From Williamsia faeni (GTDB lineage: Bacteria > Actinomycetota > Actinomycetes > Mycobacteriales > Mycobacteriaceae): DNA of 64,000 nucleotides. The stretch lies in assembly GCA_003202005.1 (NCBI GenBank), contig QJJF01000004.1:249898-313897 (forward strand), given 5' to 3'. The position numbers and the translations under genes were made by a program. Every line of letters begins with the position of its first letter. Within the stretch, counting starts at the first letter, position 1. This document shows positions 1 to 9,045 of the stretch, in pieces. The notes beneath the pieces are model-generated. The model was not told where the DNA came from. It made no database searches and saw only the letters and a list, made by a program, of their open reading frames with translations.

Positions 1-1169
1 TGGTGAGACAGACCTTTTCGGACTTCTGCACCGTGTTCGTCGAGCAGAGGTGCACGTTTGTCCGGCTTTGCGGGAGTCCGGGAGAACTTCATGGGCTGGC
101 CTGCCACCGCCAGGGTCCGGCCGGCGCCGGGATGTTCGAGTTCGACGATCATGTCGCGCGCGGCAACGTGAGGGTCGGCCATGATCTCGGCCGCATTGCG
201 GACGGCGCCCACGGGAACACGTCCGCCGAGCTGATCGAGGATCTCCTCTTTGGTTCGTGCGTGCGTCCACTCGGCGAGAACATCGAACACCTCGCGGCGC
301 CTGTGGACGCGCTGCTGATTGGTGGCCAGGGATGCGTCGACTGCGAGATCGGGCCTGTCGATGAGCTCGCAGAGAGTGCGCCACCGGTTGTCGTTGGGCG
401 CGGCGATCGCGACCCAACCGTCGATCGCCGGCAACACATCGAACGGGCTGAGAAGGGGGTGCCGGTTTCCTTCGGGCTTGGGCACAGCGCCCGTGTAGGA
501 GTGCTGGTAGATGATCCGCTCACACAGCGCGAGAACGGCGTCGTACATTGCGACGTCGACGAACTGCCCGAGACCGGATCCGCGGGCTTCGTACAACGCC
601 GAGGTGATCCCGAGTGCGAGCAGGGTGCCCGGATAGATGTCGCCGATCCCTGGCCCGACCTTGATCGGATCGCCGTTTTCGGTGCCGGTGATACCCATCA
701 GCCCGGCCATTGCCTGCACGACCACATCGAATGCCGGCCAGGCCAGGTAAGGGCTTTCGCCGGAGCGTTGGTCACCGAAGCCACGCACGGTGGCATAGAT
801 CAATCGCGGGTTGTCGGCGCTGAGGGATTCATAGGACAACCCCAGGCGTTCCATCACCCCGGCGGTGAAGTTCTCCACCAGGACGTCCGCTTCCGCGGCG
901 ATCGCGCGGAGCGCAGCGGCGCCCTCCTCTGTCTTCAGGTCGAGGACGACGCTGCGCTTACCGCGATTCACGCTCTGGAAATAGCCGCCGAACGCATGTT
1001 CCGTGTCATCGGCATGGAAGGGCCCGGCCCAGCGGGACAGGTCTCCCGCCGGTGACTCGACCTTGAGGACGTCGGCGCCGAGATCGGCGAGCAGCATCGT
1101 CGTGTAGGGGCCGGCCAGGGCGTGGCTGAGATCGACGACTCGAACGCCGGTGAGCGGCCCGGCACTCAT
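1..1169 (-). CDS. CaiB/BaiF family CoA-transferase (3' end outside window)
   Basis: Family III acyl-CoA transferase: moves CoA from a donor thioester to a carboxylic acid. The reverse strand reads MSAGPLTGVRVVDLSHALAG, then a LADLGADVLKVE segment, NRGKRSVVLDLK and the GIGDIYPG segment that carries the expected catalytic Asp. The frame is open to position 1, so about 389 codons are visible and the stop lies outside. The ATG overlaps the stop of the upstream hydrolase (ATGA), so the two are probably translationally coupled. It is the last visible gene of a minus-strand catabolic operon. Substrate unknown; the MaoC and CitE-like partners suggest a dicarboxylate such as itaconate, mesaconate or citramalate (inference). 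Confidence 0.9.
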   Translation of the reverse strand, partial: MSAGPLTGVRVVDLSHALAGPYTTMLLADLGADVLKVESPAGDLSRWAGPFHADDTEHAFGGYFQSVNRGKRSVVLDLKTEEGAAALRAIAAEADVLVENFTAGVMERLGLSYESLSADNPRLIYATVRGFGDQRSGESPYLAWPAFDVVVQAMAGLMGITGTENGDPIKVGPGIGDIYPGTLLALGITSALYEARGSGLGQFVDVAMYDAVLALCERIIYQHSYTGAVPKPEGNRHPLLSPFDVLPAIDGWVAIAAPNDNRWRTLCELIDRPDLAVDASLATNQQRVHRRREVFDVLAEWTHARTKEEILDQLGGRVPVGAVRNAAEIMADPHVAARDMIVELEHPGAGRTLAVAGQPMKFSRTPAKPDKRAPLLDEHGAEVRKGLSH

Positions 1170-2020
1170 GTTGCGGCGATCTGATCGAGCAGGGGCAGAA
1201 CGTGCTTCTTGAACACGTCCGGGTTCTCCGACATCGAGAAGTGGCCGACGCCTTCCATGAGCGTGAAGGTGGCGCCGTCGACCTCGTTGGCCAGTGCTTC
1301 GCAGGCTGCTGGCGGGGCGGGCCAATCATATTCGGCGGCAACAACATGCAGTGCTGTCCGGGTCGTGTCGATCGTCTTCGCGGTCTCGGTGAGATCGTGC
1401 TCGTTGAAGTAGTAGTGCACATCTCCTTTGAGTACCGGAGGTGCACCCTGGCTGTAGATGTAGGCCGTCTCGCGCTTGTAGGCTTCCGGACTTTGGGGCG
1501 CGCAGCCCGTGTACATCATCGCCGGCTTGGACTCGTTCGAGATCCGCGGGTGGTGGAACCATTGGGGAAAGCGATCGACGCCGTGCGTGGCCAGTGCGGC
1601 GCCGAATCCGATTGCAGCGCGGAACAATCCGGGTTGGTACAACGCGAGATCTCCGGCGAGGTGGCCTCCCAAGGAGACACCGGCATAGATGGGCCGATCC
1701 AACTCGAGTGCCTCGACCAGTGCGACGTAGAACGCCAGCAGGAAGTCACGCTTCAGTAGGTACTCTTCGGTCCACCACTGCTGGGAAACCGGCGGAAGTG
1801 ATCGGCCATGGAATGGCAGGTCGATCGCGATGAGCCGGTATTTCGTGGTGAAGTCGGGATCCTCGAGGAGGTGTCGCCACTGTCGGCTGTCACATCCGGC
1901 CGTGTGCTGGAGAACGATCGGAATGCCTTCTCCCGCTTCTTCGTAGTAGACGCGGTACTCGATACCTTGAACGTCGAGATAGAGGTAGCGGCCGGTGATG
2001 TCTGCCAAACGTGCGCTCAT
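1166..2020 (-). CDS. alpha/beta hydrolase
   Basis: 284-residue alpha/beta hydrolase. The nucleophile elbow GVSLGG (Ser about residue 116), an AIDLPFHGRS strand-loop, an acid candidate in AAEYDWP and the C-terminal GVGHFSM histidine make a complete triad. I chose the ATG at 2020 because it overlaps the stop of the upstream gene (ATGA), and the translation begins MSARLADITGRY, typical of the fold. A longer in-frame extension exists but is just the overlap with the neighbour. It probably hydrolyses an ester, lactone or C-C bond of the operon's substrate; which one cannot be read from the sequence. Confidence 0.85.
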   Translation of the reverse strand: MSARLADITGRYLYLDVQGIEYRVYYEEAGEGIPIVLQHTAGCDSRQWRHLLEDPDFTTKYRLIAIDLPFHGRSLPPVSQQWWTEEYLLKRDFLLAFYVALVEALELDRPIYAGVSLGGHLAGDLALYQPGLFRAAIGFGAALATHGVDRFPQWFHHPRISNESKPAMMYTGCAPQSPEAYKRETAYIYSQGAPPVLKGDVHYYFNEHDLTETAKTIDTTRTALHVVAAEYDWPAPPAACEALANEVDGATFTLMEGVGHFSMSENPDVFKKHVLPLLDQIAAT

Positions 2021-2415
2021 GCCGACACCCCCGAAGTTGCCACGGAGCGGAAGATGTCGCCCAGTCGCCGGATTCCGGGGTAGTAGGCCATGATCATTTC
2101 CATGTCTCCCTCGATACGGAAGCCGTGGTGGACCATCGCCGGGTAGAAATCCTGGTAGAAGGCAGGCGGAATCGCGGCCAGCAGGGGCGTCCAATGCTCC
2201 TCGGATCCGGCGAGCTGGATGTCGTAGGCGTCGAATGGGGTGACCACTGGATCGACGGCGGCAACGGCCCCGTCCCTGATGATGATCTGGAAGGATTGCG
2301 TGTCGCCGATGACCACGCGAATGGTGGCGGTGAGATATCGGCTTTGGAGAGCGAACTCGGGGTCTTGCCGGAGCTCGCGCTCCAACGCGGTGAGGTCAAG
2401 CTGGATGGCTGTCAT
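2017..2415 (-). CDS. small SCP2-like protein
   Basis: 132-residue protein beginning MTAIQLDLTALERELRQD. The pattern of a short helix, beta strands (RYLTATIRVVIGD, FQIIIRDGAVAAVDP) and an amphipathic C-terminal stretch resembles SCP-2 sterol-carrier domains, which bind lipids or acyl-CoA; this is a fold-level resemblance only. The ATG at 2415 follows a GGAAAG ribosome site. The stop overlaps the start of the alpha/beta hydrolase. About 104 bp separate it from the upstream aldehyde dehydrogenase. Likely a substrate-binding or accessory protein of the operon. Confidence 0.65.
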   Translation of the reverse strand: MTAIQLDLTALERELRQDPEFALQSRYLTATIRVVIGDTQSFQIIIRDGAVAAVDPVVTPFDAYDIQLAGSEEHWTPLLAAIPPAFYQDFYPAMVHHGFRIEGDMEMIMAYYPGIRRLGDIFRSVATSGVSA

Positions 2416-2519
2416 GGTCTTTCCTTTTCTCTTCGTGATGATTGCTTCGCGCAGCAGGTGCTGGGCGATGGTGGGTGGGACGTGTGCCTGTACTTGATGC
2501 TGCGCGCGCCGGAGCAGCT

Positions 2520-3935
2520 TCACAACGCCACCGTCACGGACTTGACCTGGGTGTAGTGGTGAAGCGCCTCGACACCCTTCTCGCGGCCGTAACCGCTCTG
2601 TTTGACTCCGCCGAAAGGGGTTTCGATGCCGCCGGCCAGCCACGTGTTGATGAAGACCTGTCCGGTCTCGAGTAGATCGGCCACGCGCAACGCTCGCGAG
2701 ATGTCGCGGGTCCAGACCCCGGATACGAGGCCGTAGACGCTGTCGTTGGCGACGGACACGGCTTCGTTTTCATCGTCGAACGGGATGATCGAGGCGACCG
2801 GTCCGAAAACTTCTTCGCGGGCGATTCTCATGGAATTGTCGACGCCGGTGTAGATCGTCGGTGGAACGAAGTAGCCATCGCCGCCGTCGGAAGCTATTTC
2901 GCCGCCGATGGCGGGTTTGGCACCGTCCGCGCGTGCAATGTCGAAGTACTCCAATACCTTTTCGTATTGCGCTGCGGTGGTGACCGGTCCGAGGCGATCG
3001 CTCTCGGTCAATACGCGGGCGGCTTCGACGATGCGGTCGGCGAACTCGTCATGAATCTCTCGCTGCACCAACAGGCGGGATCCTGCCGAGCAGATCTGGC
3101 CGGTGTTCAGCGTGAAGGCGTTCAGCGATTCGACCACGGCACGATCGAGATCGGCGTCGGCAAACACGATGTTCGCCGATTTCCCCCCGAGCTCGAGAGT
3201 CAGCGGGATGATCCGGTCTGCAGCAATCCGGCCGATCGCGCGCCCGGCCCGCACGGAACCGGTGAACGCGACCTTTCGGACTCCGGCATGCTGCACGAGG
3301 GCGGAGCCGGGGCCGGGGCCATCGCCCGTCACCACGTTCAGAACCCCGCCGGGGAAGCCGACCTCGGTGGCAAGTCGGGCAAGGACAAGTGTTGTGGCAG
3401 AAGTGAACTCCGAAGGTTTGAGGACCACGACATTGCCCGCCGCCAACGCCGGGGCCGCGGCCCGGGCGGCCTGATTGAGTGGGGCGTTCCAAGGGGTGAT
3501 GATCCCGACGACACCGAACGGTTCGCGGCGAGTGAAGCTGTGGCGATCAGGGCCGAGGTCGATGGTATCCCCGTGCAGTGAGTTCACCAAGCCCCCGTAG
3601 AACTCGAAATACGCAGCCGCCCCGGCGATCTCCATCTGAGCATGCGCCGCGGGCTTCCCCGTCTCACCGGCCTCGAGTGCTGAAAGTTCTTCTGTGTTCG
3701 CCTCGATGGTGGCGGCCAGCGCCATCAGAAGCCGTCCACGGGCGATCGGCTTTTGACGGCGCCATGCCGACGCCGCCGCGGTTGCGGTGGCCACGGCGTC
3801 ATCGATGTCGTCGGCGGTGCCCATCGCGATGGTCGCGATCTCGGCGCCGTTCGCGGGGCTGCGTGTGGTGAGCGATCCACCACCACGGGTCGGTGTGCAC
3901 TGACCATCGATCCAATGGTCGAAACTGACAGTCAT
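2520..3935 (-). CDS. aldehyde dehydrogenase (NAD(P)-dependent)
   Basis: 471-residue ALDH-superfamily enzyme oxidising an aldehyde to a carboxylate. Visible motifs: substrate/cofactor loop TPWNAPL (about 147-153), VLKPSE, FTGS (Rossmann), the general base in LELGGKSAN (Glu about 248) and the catalytic Cys in NTGQICSAGSR (about 282), then EEVFGPV and the C-terminal FGGVKQSGYGRE. Full length for the family. Its start overlaps the stop of the CitE-like lyase by 4 bp. It probably handles an aldehyde formed in this pathway. Confidence 0.93.
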   Translation of the reverse strand: MTVSFDHWIDGQCTPTRGGGSLTTRSPANGAEIATIAMGTADDIDDAVATATAAASAWRRQKPIARGRLLMALAATIEANTEELSALEAGETGKPAAHAQMEIAGAAAYFEFYGGLVNSLHGDTIDLGPDRHSFTRREPFGVVGIITPWNAPLNQAARAAAPALAAGNVVVLKPSEFTSATTLVLARLATEVGFPGGVLNVVTGDGPGPGSALVQHAGVRKVAFTGSVRAGRAIGRIAADRIIPLTLELGGKSANIVFADADLDRAVVESLNAFTLNTGQICSAGSRLLVQREIHDEFADRIVEAARVLTESDRLGPVTTAAQYEKVLEYFDIARADGAKPAIGGEIASDGGDGYFVPPTIYTGVDNSMRIAREEVFGPVASIIPFDDENEAVSVANDSVYGLVSGVWTRDISRALRVADLLETGQVFINTWLAGGIETPFGGVKQSGYGREKGVEALHHYTQVKSVTVAL

Positions 3936-4897
3936 TTCGGCTCGAACTCGGTGGTACGAGGAATCTTGAGAAGACGGCCGCGCTCGGCGGTCACCATTGC
4001 CAGCTTGCGGCTGGCTTCATCGATCATCTCGTCGCCGAGCATCACGGCGCCGAGTCCACCGCCGGCGGCGGACGAATAGTAATCGTAGGCGTCGATGATC
4101 ATCTCGGCCTTGTCATAGATCGCCTGCGTCGGAGCGAAAACATCGTTGGCGGTGTCGATTTGGCTCGGATGCAGCACCCACTTGCCGTCGTATCCGTATG
4201 CGGCGGCGCGTTCTGCGGATGCCCGATACCCGTCGAGGTCTTTGATCAGTGCGAATGGTCCGTCAATGGCCTGCAGGCCATACTTGCGGGCAGTCATCGC
4301 GATGGTCATCAGCACGGTGTCGAAGGGGTCGAAACCCGATTCGCCCGGAGCGCCGATCGTCAACGCGGGCATCTTCATGGCTGCCATGAAATCGCCGGGC
4401 CCGAAGATGAGTGCCTCCGTGCGAGGGGTCGCAGCAGCGATGGCGTCGATTTCGCTGAGCCCGGCCGGTCCTTCGATCTGTGCTTCGATGCCGATCGTGC
4501 CGACTGGCATATCCAGTTCGCGTTCGATCTGTGTCAACAGGACGTCCAGCCAGTGGATGTGGGCGACCCGCTCGACCTTGGGGAGCATGATGCAGTCGAG
4601 GTTCGCCCCCGCGCCGCGGACGACTTCGAGAACGTCGTCGTGAGCCCATTTCGTATCTGCATCATTGATGCGCACCACGCGGGTTTTCCCGGACCAGTCG
4701 CCGTGATTCAGTGCATCGACGATGGTCTTTCGGGCGGCCGGCTTTGCCACCGGGGCGACGGCGTCTTCGAGGTCCAGGAAGATCTGGTCCACTGAGAATC
4801 CCTGGGCCTTCTTGAGCATTTTCTCGCTGCTGCCGGGCACAGCCATACAGGACCGGCGGGGACGGAGAGTGCGGGTTGTGATCACGGGTGAGTTCAC
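3932..4897 (-). CDS. HpcH/HpaI aldolase/citrate lyase family protein (CitE-like)
   Basis: 321-residue CitE-like (beta/alpha)8 lyase. RRSCMAVPGSS at the N-terminus, FLDLEDAV (acidic metal-site region), VVRIND, CIMLPKVE and the C-terminal GKWVLHPSQI are family signatures. Members cleave malyl-CoA, methylmalyl-CoA, citramalyl-CoA or related 3-hydroxyacyl-CoA thioesters to acetyl-CoA plus an oxoacid. The start lies 3 bp after the stop of the MaoC-like gene, so the operon is tight. With a hydratase and a CoA-transferase beside it, citramalyl-CoA or methylmalyl-CoA lyase is the best guess. Exact substrate unproven. Confidence 0.88.
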   Translation of the reverse strand: MNSPVITTRTLRPRRSCMAVPGSSEKMLKKAQGFSVDQIFLDLEDAVAPVAKPAARKTIVDALNHGDWSGKTRVVRINDADTKWAHDDVLEVVRGAGANLDCIMLPKVERVAHIHWLDVLLTQIERELDMPVGTIGIEAQIEGPAGLSEIDAIAAATPRTEALIFGPGDFMAAMKMPALTIGAPGESGFDPFDTVLMTIAMTARKYGLQAIDGPFALIKDLDGYRASAERAAAYGYDGKWVLHPSQIDTANDVFAPTQAIYDKAEMIIDAYDYYSSAAGGGLGAVMLGDEMIDEASRKLAMVTAERGRLLKIPRTTEFEPK

Positions 4898-4900
4898 CTT

Positions 4901-5905
4901 TCAGAGTGAGATTGTTGAGGCGGTTGCGTTGTGATCCGTGCCGATACTTGCGGAATCGGCTGCAGCGGAACGGGTGTGGACCTGGAGTCGGCGTGTTGCT
5001 TCACAGACGACATCGCCGAGTTGATTGATACCGAGGTGTCGGAGTGTGACGATCGCGCGATCGTGATCGATTGGTTCCACAGCGAGGACCTCCGTGGCGG
5101 CGCCGATCGAGTCACCGTGGCGGACCGGAACGGGAAAACGCACGTCGTCGAGTCCGACTTCGCGAATTGCCTGCCCACTGGTGTCCTGGGTCGCGAGGCC
5201 GATGGTGAGCGCCAGCGTGAGACCGCCGAAATTGATGCGTTCACCGAAGGGAGACCCGATCATCTCCTGCTCACTGAAGTGACCGGATGCCGTATTCATC
5301 ACGAGCAGAGTCAGTCCGTTGAGGTCGAGATCCGTAATGGTGCGGGTACGTGCATGCCGGAAGCGGGCGCCGACGACAAAGTCTTCTGCAAAGCCGTCGA
5401 GAACGGTTGCCAGTCCGGCGTGCTCGGCCCTCCGGCGAACGAGATTGGTGCGCTGAAAGCTGATCACCGGTTCGCCGGAAGACACTCGACCGACCGTCTG
5501 CCAGGTGACGATCCCAACATCCGGACGGGACTCCGACGTTCGTGCGTCGACGACAGTGCTTGTGGCGGAGAGCGTTTGGCCCGGATAGACGTCGCGTAGG
5601 TATTCGACCTTATCGGCACCGAGAAACGGTCCGCCGGCCTCGCTGAGATCTTCGACGCTCAGGCCAAAAACCACGTCGAATACGAGCAACGGGTTGACGA
5701 CCTCGGATGGGTGCCCGGCCGCTTCCGCCGCATCCCGGTTGAAGTAGATCGGATTGAACGCCAGCGTCTGGGTGGTGAAGGAGATGTTGTCACTCCCATG
5801 CACCGTCCGTCCCCAATGGTGGTCGAACACACGGCCGATGACGTGATCCTCGAATGCTGTGCCGCGAGGGATCAGGGGCCAATCTGTGGGGTCCAAGGTC
5901 GTCAT
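4901..5905 (-). CDS. MaoC-type (double hotdog) acyl-CoA hydratase
   Basis: 334-residue protein with two hotdog-like halves: an N-terminal part with TVHGSDNISFT and NPIYFN, and a second with NTASGHFSE and FGERINFGGLTLALTIGLA. This architecture fits MaoC-like hydratases such as mesaconyl-CoA or itaconyl-CoA hydratases. It is the first gene of the minus-strand operon and faces the divergent IclR gene. Paired with a CitE-like lyase and a CaiB-type transferase, it would add water to an unsaturated C5 acyl-CoA (inference from gene context). Confidence 0.82.
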   Translation of the reverse strand: MTTLDPTDWPLIPRGTAFEDHVIGRVFDHHWGRTVHGSDNISFTTQTLAFNPIYFNRDAAEAAGHPSEVVNPLLVFDVVFGLSVEDLSEAGGPFLGADKVEYLRDVYPGQTLSATSTVVDARTSESRPDVGIVTWQTVGRVSSGEPVISFQRTNLVRRRAEHAGLATVLDGFAEDFVVGARFRHARTRTITDLDLNGLTLLVMNTASGHFSEQEMIGSPFGERINFGGLTLALTIGLATQDTSGQAIREVGLDDVRFPVPVRHGDSIGAATEVLAVEPIDHDRAIVTLRHLGINQLGDVVCEATRRLQVHTRSAAADSASIGTDHNATASTISL

Positions 5906-6126
5906 TCTTCATCCATTTCGTTTCACTGAGTAGCATGAGCGTTCTAACTAATGGCACGACTAAGTGTTACGCGTCACCCGTCGCGGTGTCAATGGCCTGC
6001 ATTGATTCGATTTGGTGCGTGAGTGGAGATGCATTGAGGGGCTGTGCCACACAGTGGTACGGTTGGACCGACATGTTCCGCACTCAGCCGGCGTGCTGAG
6101 CTTCCCGCCTCTCGAACAGGACGCCG
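5906..6126. promoter_or_regulatory. divergent MaoC-operon / iclR promoter region
   Basis: 221 bp between two divergent genes with no good ORF. It is AT-richer around 5930-5975, including a repeated TTAGT element on the minus strand. It must hold both promoters and is the natural place for the IclR operator, but I could not pick out a convincing palindrome. Confidence 0.5.
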
Positions 6127-6942
6127 ATGACCCATGTGGAGCGACCCGATGACACTGAGACTGCAGATGGAGTTCAGCCGTCCACTGGTGGCCAGTCGGG
6201 GACCCAGACGCTGATCCGAGGCCTTCGGATCCTGGAGGCGATGGCAGATCTGGAACGGCCGATCGGCGTCGGGGAACTTTCCCGCCGGCTCGAACTACCC
6301 AAGTCGACTGTTCAGCGTCTGCTGCGCACGCTCGCCCAGGAGGGTTGGGCGCAGACATCGAGTGCCCCGGTTACGCGTTGGGAGCTCAGCCCCAGGCTGC
6401 TCTCGATCGCTCGCAGCGGGCCCACTGATCTACGGGAAGTTGCACTGCCACACCTGAACTCGCTCGGCGCCCGCAGCGGAGAGACCATCCACCTCGTGGT
6501 CCCGGACAGAGATGTTCAGCTGGTACTCATCGAACGCGTCGACTCGATCCACCCGATCCGCTCTTTCAATGCCATTGGTGCGAGCACGCTTTTTCACACC
6601 AGTGCGGGCGGGAAGGCGGTCATGGCAAGGCTTCCTGACGACGAGGTGAGGGCAATGCTGGCTCGGCCGCTGCAGAAGGTCATGCCGAATACGAGCATCG
6701 ATCCGCAGCACCTGCTTCACCAAGTTCTCGAGGCCCGCGAACGCGGATATGCGGTCAACATCTCGGAGAATCGCGAACACGTCTGTGCGGTCGGTGCCGC
6801 TGTCGTGAACAAGTCGGGACGTCCCATCGCTGCGGTAGTGATCTCGATGCCCGACATCCGATTCGAGCCCGCACGGCTACCCGAGTGGGGCGGGTGGGTT
6901 CGCGAGACTGCCAAGGCGATCAGTGACGAGATCGTTGCTTGA
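6127..6942 (+). CDS. IclR family transcriptional regulator
   Basis: 271-residue IclR-type regulator. N-terminal winged helix: TLIRGLRILEAMADLERPIG, then LSRRLELPKSTVQRLLRTLAQEGW (recognition helix about residues 55-80). C-terminal GAF-like effector domain with LNSLGARSGETIHLVV, TSAGGKAVMA and GYAVNISENREHVCAVGAAV. Divergent from the MaoC-CitE-ALDH operon by 221 bp, so it most likely controls that operon in response to a pathway intermediate. Confidence 0.92.
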   Translation: MTHVERPDDTETADGVQPSTGGQSGTQTLIRGLRILEAMADLERPIGVGELSRRLELPKSTVQRLLRTLAQEGWAQTSSAPVTRWELSPRLLSIARSGPTDLREVALPHLNSLGARSGETIHLVVPDRDVQLVLIERVDSIHPIRSFNAIGASTLFHTSAGGKAVMARLPDDEVRAMLARPLQKVMPNTSIDPQHLLHQVLEARERGYAVNISENREHVCAVGAAVVNKSGRPIAAVVISMPDIRFEPARLPEWGGWVRETAKAISDEIVA

Positions 6943-7016
6943 TTCGGTTGGGCGGGCACGTGTGGAGCCGATCGATTGGCCGGCGGCAGCCCGAAGGACC
7001 GTGCAAGGGTCGAGCT

Positions 7017-7415
7017 GTGGCCGGTAACTGGTATCGCAGTGTGCTGTTTCGGTTCTACCTCGTCGGTGGGGCCAGCGCAGTCGCGTACGTCGTGTTGTTT
7101 GTCCTGTTCCGCAGCTCCATGCCGGCGCAGATCGCGAATGTGTTGGCGCTCCTGATCTCTGCGATCGCAAACACAGCGGTCAATCGGCGTTTCACATTCG
7201 GGATCCGGGGAACCGATGCAATCGTGCGGCACTACGTGCAAGGCCTCGCCGTGTTCACCCTTGGACTCGCGATAACGAGTGGGTCTTTGTGGCTGTTACA
7301 CATCTGGATACCGGATCCGTCACGAGTAACGGAAGTCTCCGCACTGGTGGCCGCCAACCTGGTGGCCACCGTCGTTCGGTTTCTGGGTCTACGGAGGGTG
7401 TTCACTCTGGAGTGA
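7017..7415 (+). CDS. GtrA-like membrane protein
   Basis: About 132 residues with four hydrophobic segments: FRFYLVGGASAVAYVVLFVL, QIANVLALLISAIANTAVN, the NRRFTFG motif, LAVFTLGLAITSGSLWLLHI, and a final segment with ANLVATVVRFLGLRRVFTLE. This is the GtrA/DPMS family, linked to moving lipid-linked sugars across the membrane. I chose the GTG at 7017, preceded by an AAGGG site, because it gives the usual family length; an upstream TTG at 6939 would add 26 non-hydrophobic residues. The 3' end overlaps the convergent gene by 14 bp. Confidence 0.8.
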   Translation: MAGNWYRSVLFRFYLVGGASAVAYVVLFVLFRSSMPAQIANVLALLISAIANTAVNRRFTFGIRGTDAIVRHYVQGLAVFTLGLAITSGSLWLLHIWIPDPSRVTEVSALVAANLVATVVRFLGLRRVFTLE

Positions 7416-7845
7416 CCGAAGGTGCTGGCGCTGCCCGGTTGTGTCGTTGGACCAACACGAGTCCGACTGCCAGGAACCAGATGATTGCAAGCGCGATGAG
7501 AACACCGAGACCGTAGGGCCGGTCGAGGATGGTGGCGTTGTCGGGGTATTTGTCTTCCGAACGCGGGAGGAGTACTGGTAGGGACAGGATCAGCACGATC
7601 AGACTTGCTGATGTGGCGATCAATACCGGTGGCCACCACTGTTGGGGGAGTAGCTTTTTCGCGGCGAAACCGAGTGCGATGCACGCGGGTGCGAAGAGCG
7701 CGTCGTGCGCGATGAGTCCGCCGGCGAGCCAGAATATGATGGAGAGCTGGTCTGGACGCGGCATGTCCCAGATCAGCCACAGCGCGTAGCAGCCCAACGC
7801 CAGAGCCGGCAGGATCAAGCACAGTCGAACTATTCGTAGTGTCAT
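7402..7845 (-). CDS. integral membrane protein of unknown function
   Basis: 147 residues with four predicted membrane segments (near the N-terminus, IIFWLAGGLIAHDALFAPA, VLIATSASLIVLILSLPVLL, VLIALAIIWFLAVGLVLVQ). The segment between the third and fourth holds DKYPDNATILDRPYG. The ATG at 7845 overlaps the stop of the molybdopterin oxidoreductase gene (ATGA), so they form one operon and this protein may be a membrane partner of that oxidoreductase. I do not recognise a family. Confidence 0.75.
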   Translation of the reverse strand: MTLRIVRLCLILPALALGCYALWLIWDMPRPDQLSIIFWLAGGLIAHDALFAPACIALGFAAKKLLPQQWWPPVLIATSASLIVLILSLPVLLPRSEDKYPDNATILDRPYGLGVLIALAIIWFLAVGLVLVQRHNRAAPAPSVTPE

Positions 7846-9017
7846 AGGATCTCGATCCGGGTCACCCATTTTGTCTGCAGGACCCCGGGCCGGTTGGGGG
7901 CGATGAGCCGGCAGGGGTAGCCGTGGTCGATCGACAAGGGTTCGCCGTGCAGTCGGAGGGCGATCAGCGAGAGTGGGTCGTCGGAGATGTTCGGGGGCAG
8001 CGTGCTGACGCTGTAGAGGCCGGCCTCGAGGGAGATGAAGCGGACGTCATGATCACGGTTGCCGTCGACGAGCGCAACCAGGTCGCGTACCCGCACTCCG
8101 TCCCATTTCCCCTGGGCGCTCCAGCCCTCCACACAGGCGATCGGGAGTTCACTGCCATGTTGCGGCATTGCCTGCAACTGATCTATCGCCAGCTCCTTGG
8201 TGACGGTTCCGGAGCTGATGGTCAACCGGTAGTCGGGATCGTTGGCTGTCTCGAGGACACCCGCCGCCGCGGCTGTGCGGTTGATCGGAACACCTTGCGG
8301 CCCTTCACCTGATCGCGGAGCGAGGAATGCCATCCAGCGTAGAAATGGCACGGTTTGCCCGGCGAAGGCCAGTGCCGCGAGAGCGCCGACGGCGATGGTG
8401 CCCCGAAAGACGGTGCGCCGAGAGACGCCATCTTGTGCGCGCAGGGGGCTTGCGGGATTGTCCGTGGCCGCAGGTTCGGACCTGTTGTCGATCGCGTCGG
8501 TGGCCTCGAGGGGGCTGCGCAGGGCGCGTTGGATGATGGGCAATTTCACCGCGATGTGGACGAGCACGGATGCCACGACGACGAAAGACATCGCGTAGTG
8601 GGTAGTGGTGAAGAAGAACTTCCACGGGTACCACTGCGCTGTGTTGAGCAGGCCGGTCAGGAGTTGAAAGATGGTCGAACTCACCAGCACGGCGATCGAG
8701 CCCCGTTCCACAGCACGTGCGGGCGAACCGACCAATGGTCGGACGAAGAGCCTGGGATAGACCAGCTGCAGTTTGATGAGCAACAGCGGGATCGCCGTCA
8801 CACCGGTGATCACGTGCAGGCCCTGGGTGACCTGGTACAGCCACGCCGGACGCGATGGCCAGTAGAACCACCCGGGTGGGTGCTGGATCCAGTGACTGAG
8901 CAAACCGGTGGCGAAACACACCGTGATACAGAGCCCGAGCAGCATCCCCACCCGGGCGATCAACCGGGGGCTGCGTAAACCGGTATCGCCGTCCGTGTTC
9001 GGCACGACGTCGGTCAT
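7842..9017 (-). CDS. cytochrome b561-like/molybdopterin-binding oxidoreductase fusion
   Basis: 391 residues. Residues about 20-160 hold four membrane segments with histidines able to bind heme (GLHVITG about 68, TTHYAMS about 140, LVHIAVK about 154). A twin-arginine-like stretch SRRTVFRGTIAVGALAALAFAG (about 199-220) forms a further hydrophobic segment. The C-terminal half is a sulfite-oxidase-type molybdopterin domain with the Cys of LPIACVEGWS (about 295), GVRVRDL, HGYPCRL and TKWVTRIE. Likely a membrane-anchored molybdoenzyme with its own electron-transfer domain. Substrate unknown. Confidence 0.85.
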   Translation of the reverse strand: MTDVVPNTDGDTGLRSPRLIARVGMLLGLCITVCFATGLLSHWIQHPPGWFYWPSRPAWLYQVTQGLHVITGVTAIPLLLIKLQLVYPRLFVRPLVGSPARAVERGSIAVLVSSTIFQLLTGLLNTAQWYPWKFFFTTTHYAMSFVVVASVLVHIAVKLPIIQRALRSPLEATDAIDNRSEPAATDNPASPLRAQDGVSRRTVFRGTIAVGALAALAFAGQTVPFLRWMAFLAPRSGEGPQGVPINRTAAAAGVLETANDPDYRLTISSGTVTKELAIDQLQAMPQHGSELPIACVEGWSAQGKWDGVRVRDLVALVDGNRDHDVRFISLEAGLYSVSTLPPNISDDPLSLIALRLHGEPLSIDHGYPCRLIAPNRPGVLQTKWVTRIEIL

Positions 9018-9045
9018 GTGCTCGCCTGCCGAAGTTCGGTGATCA

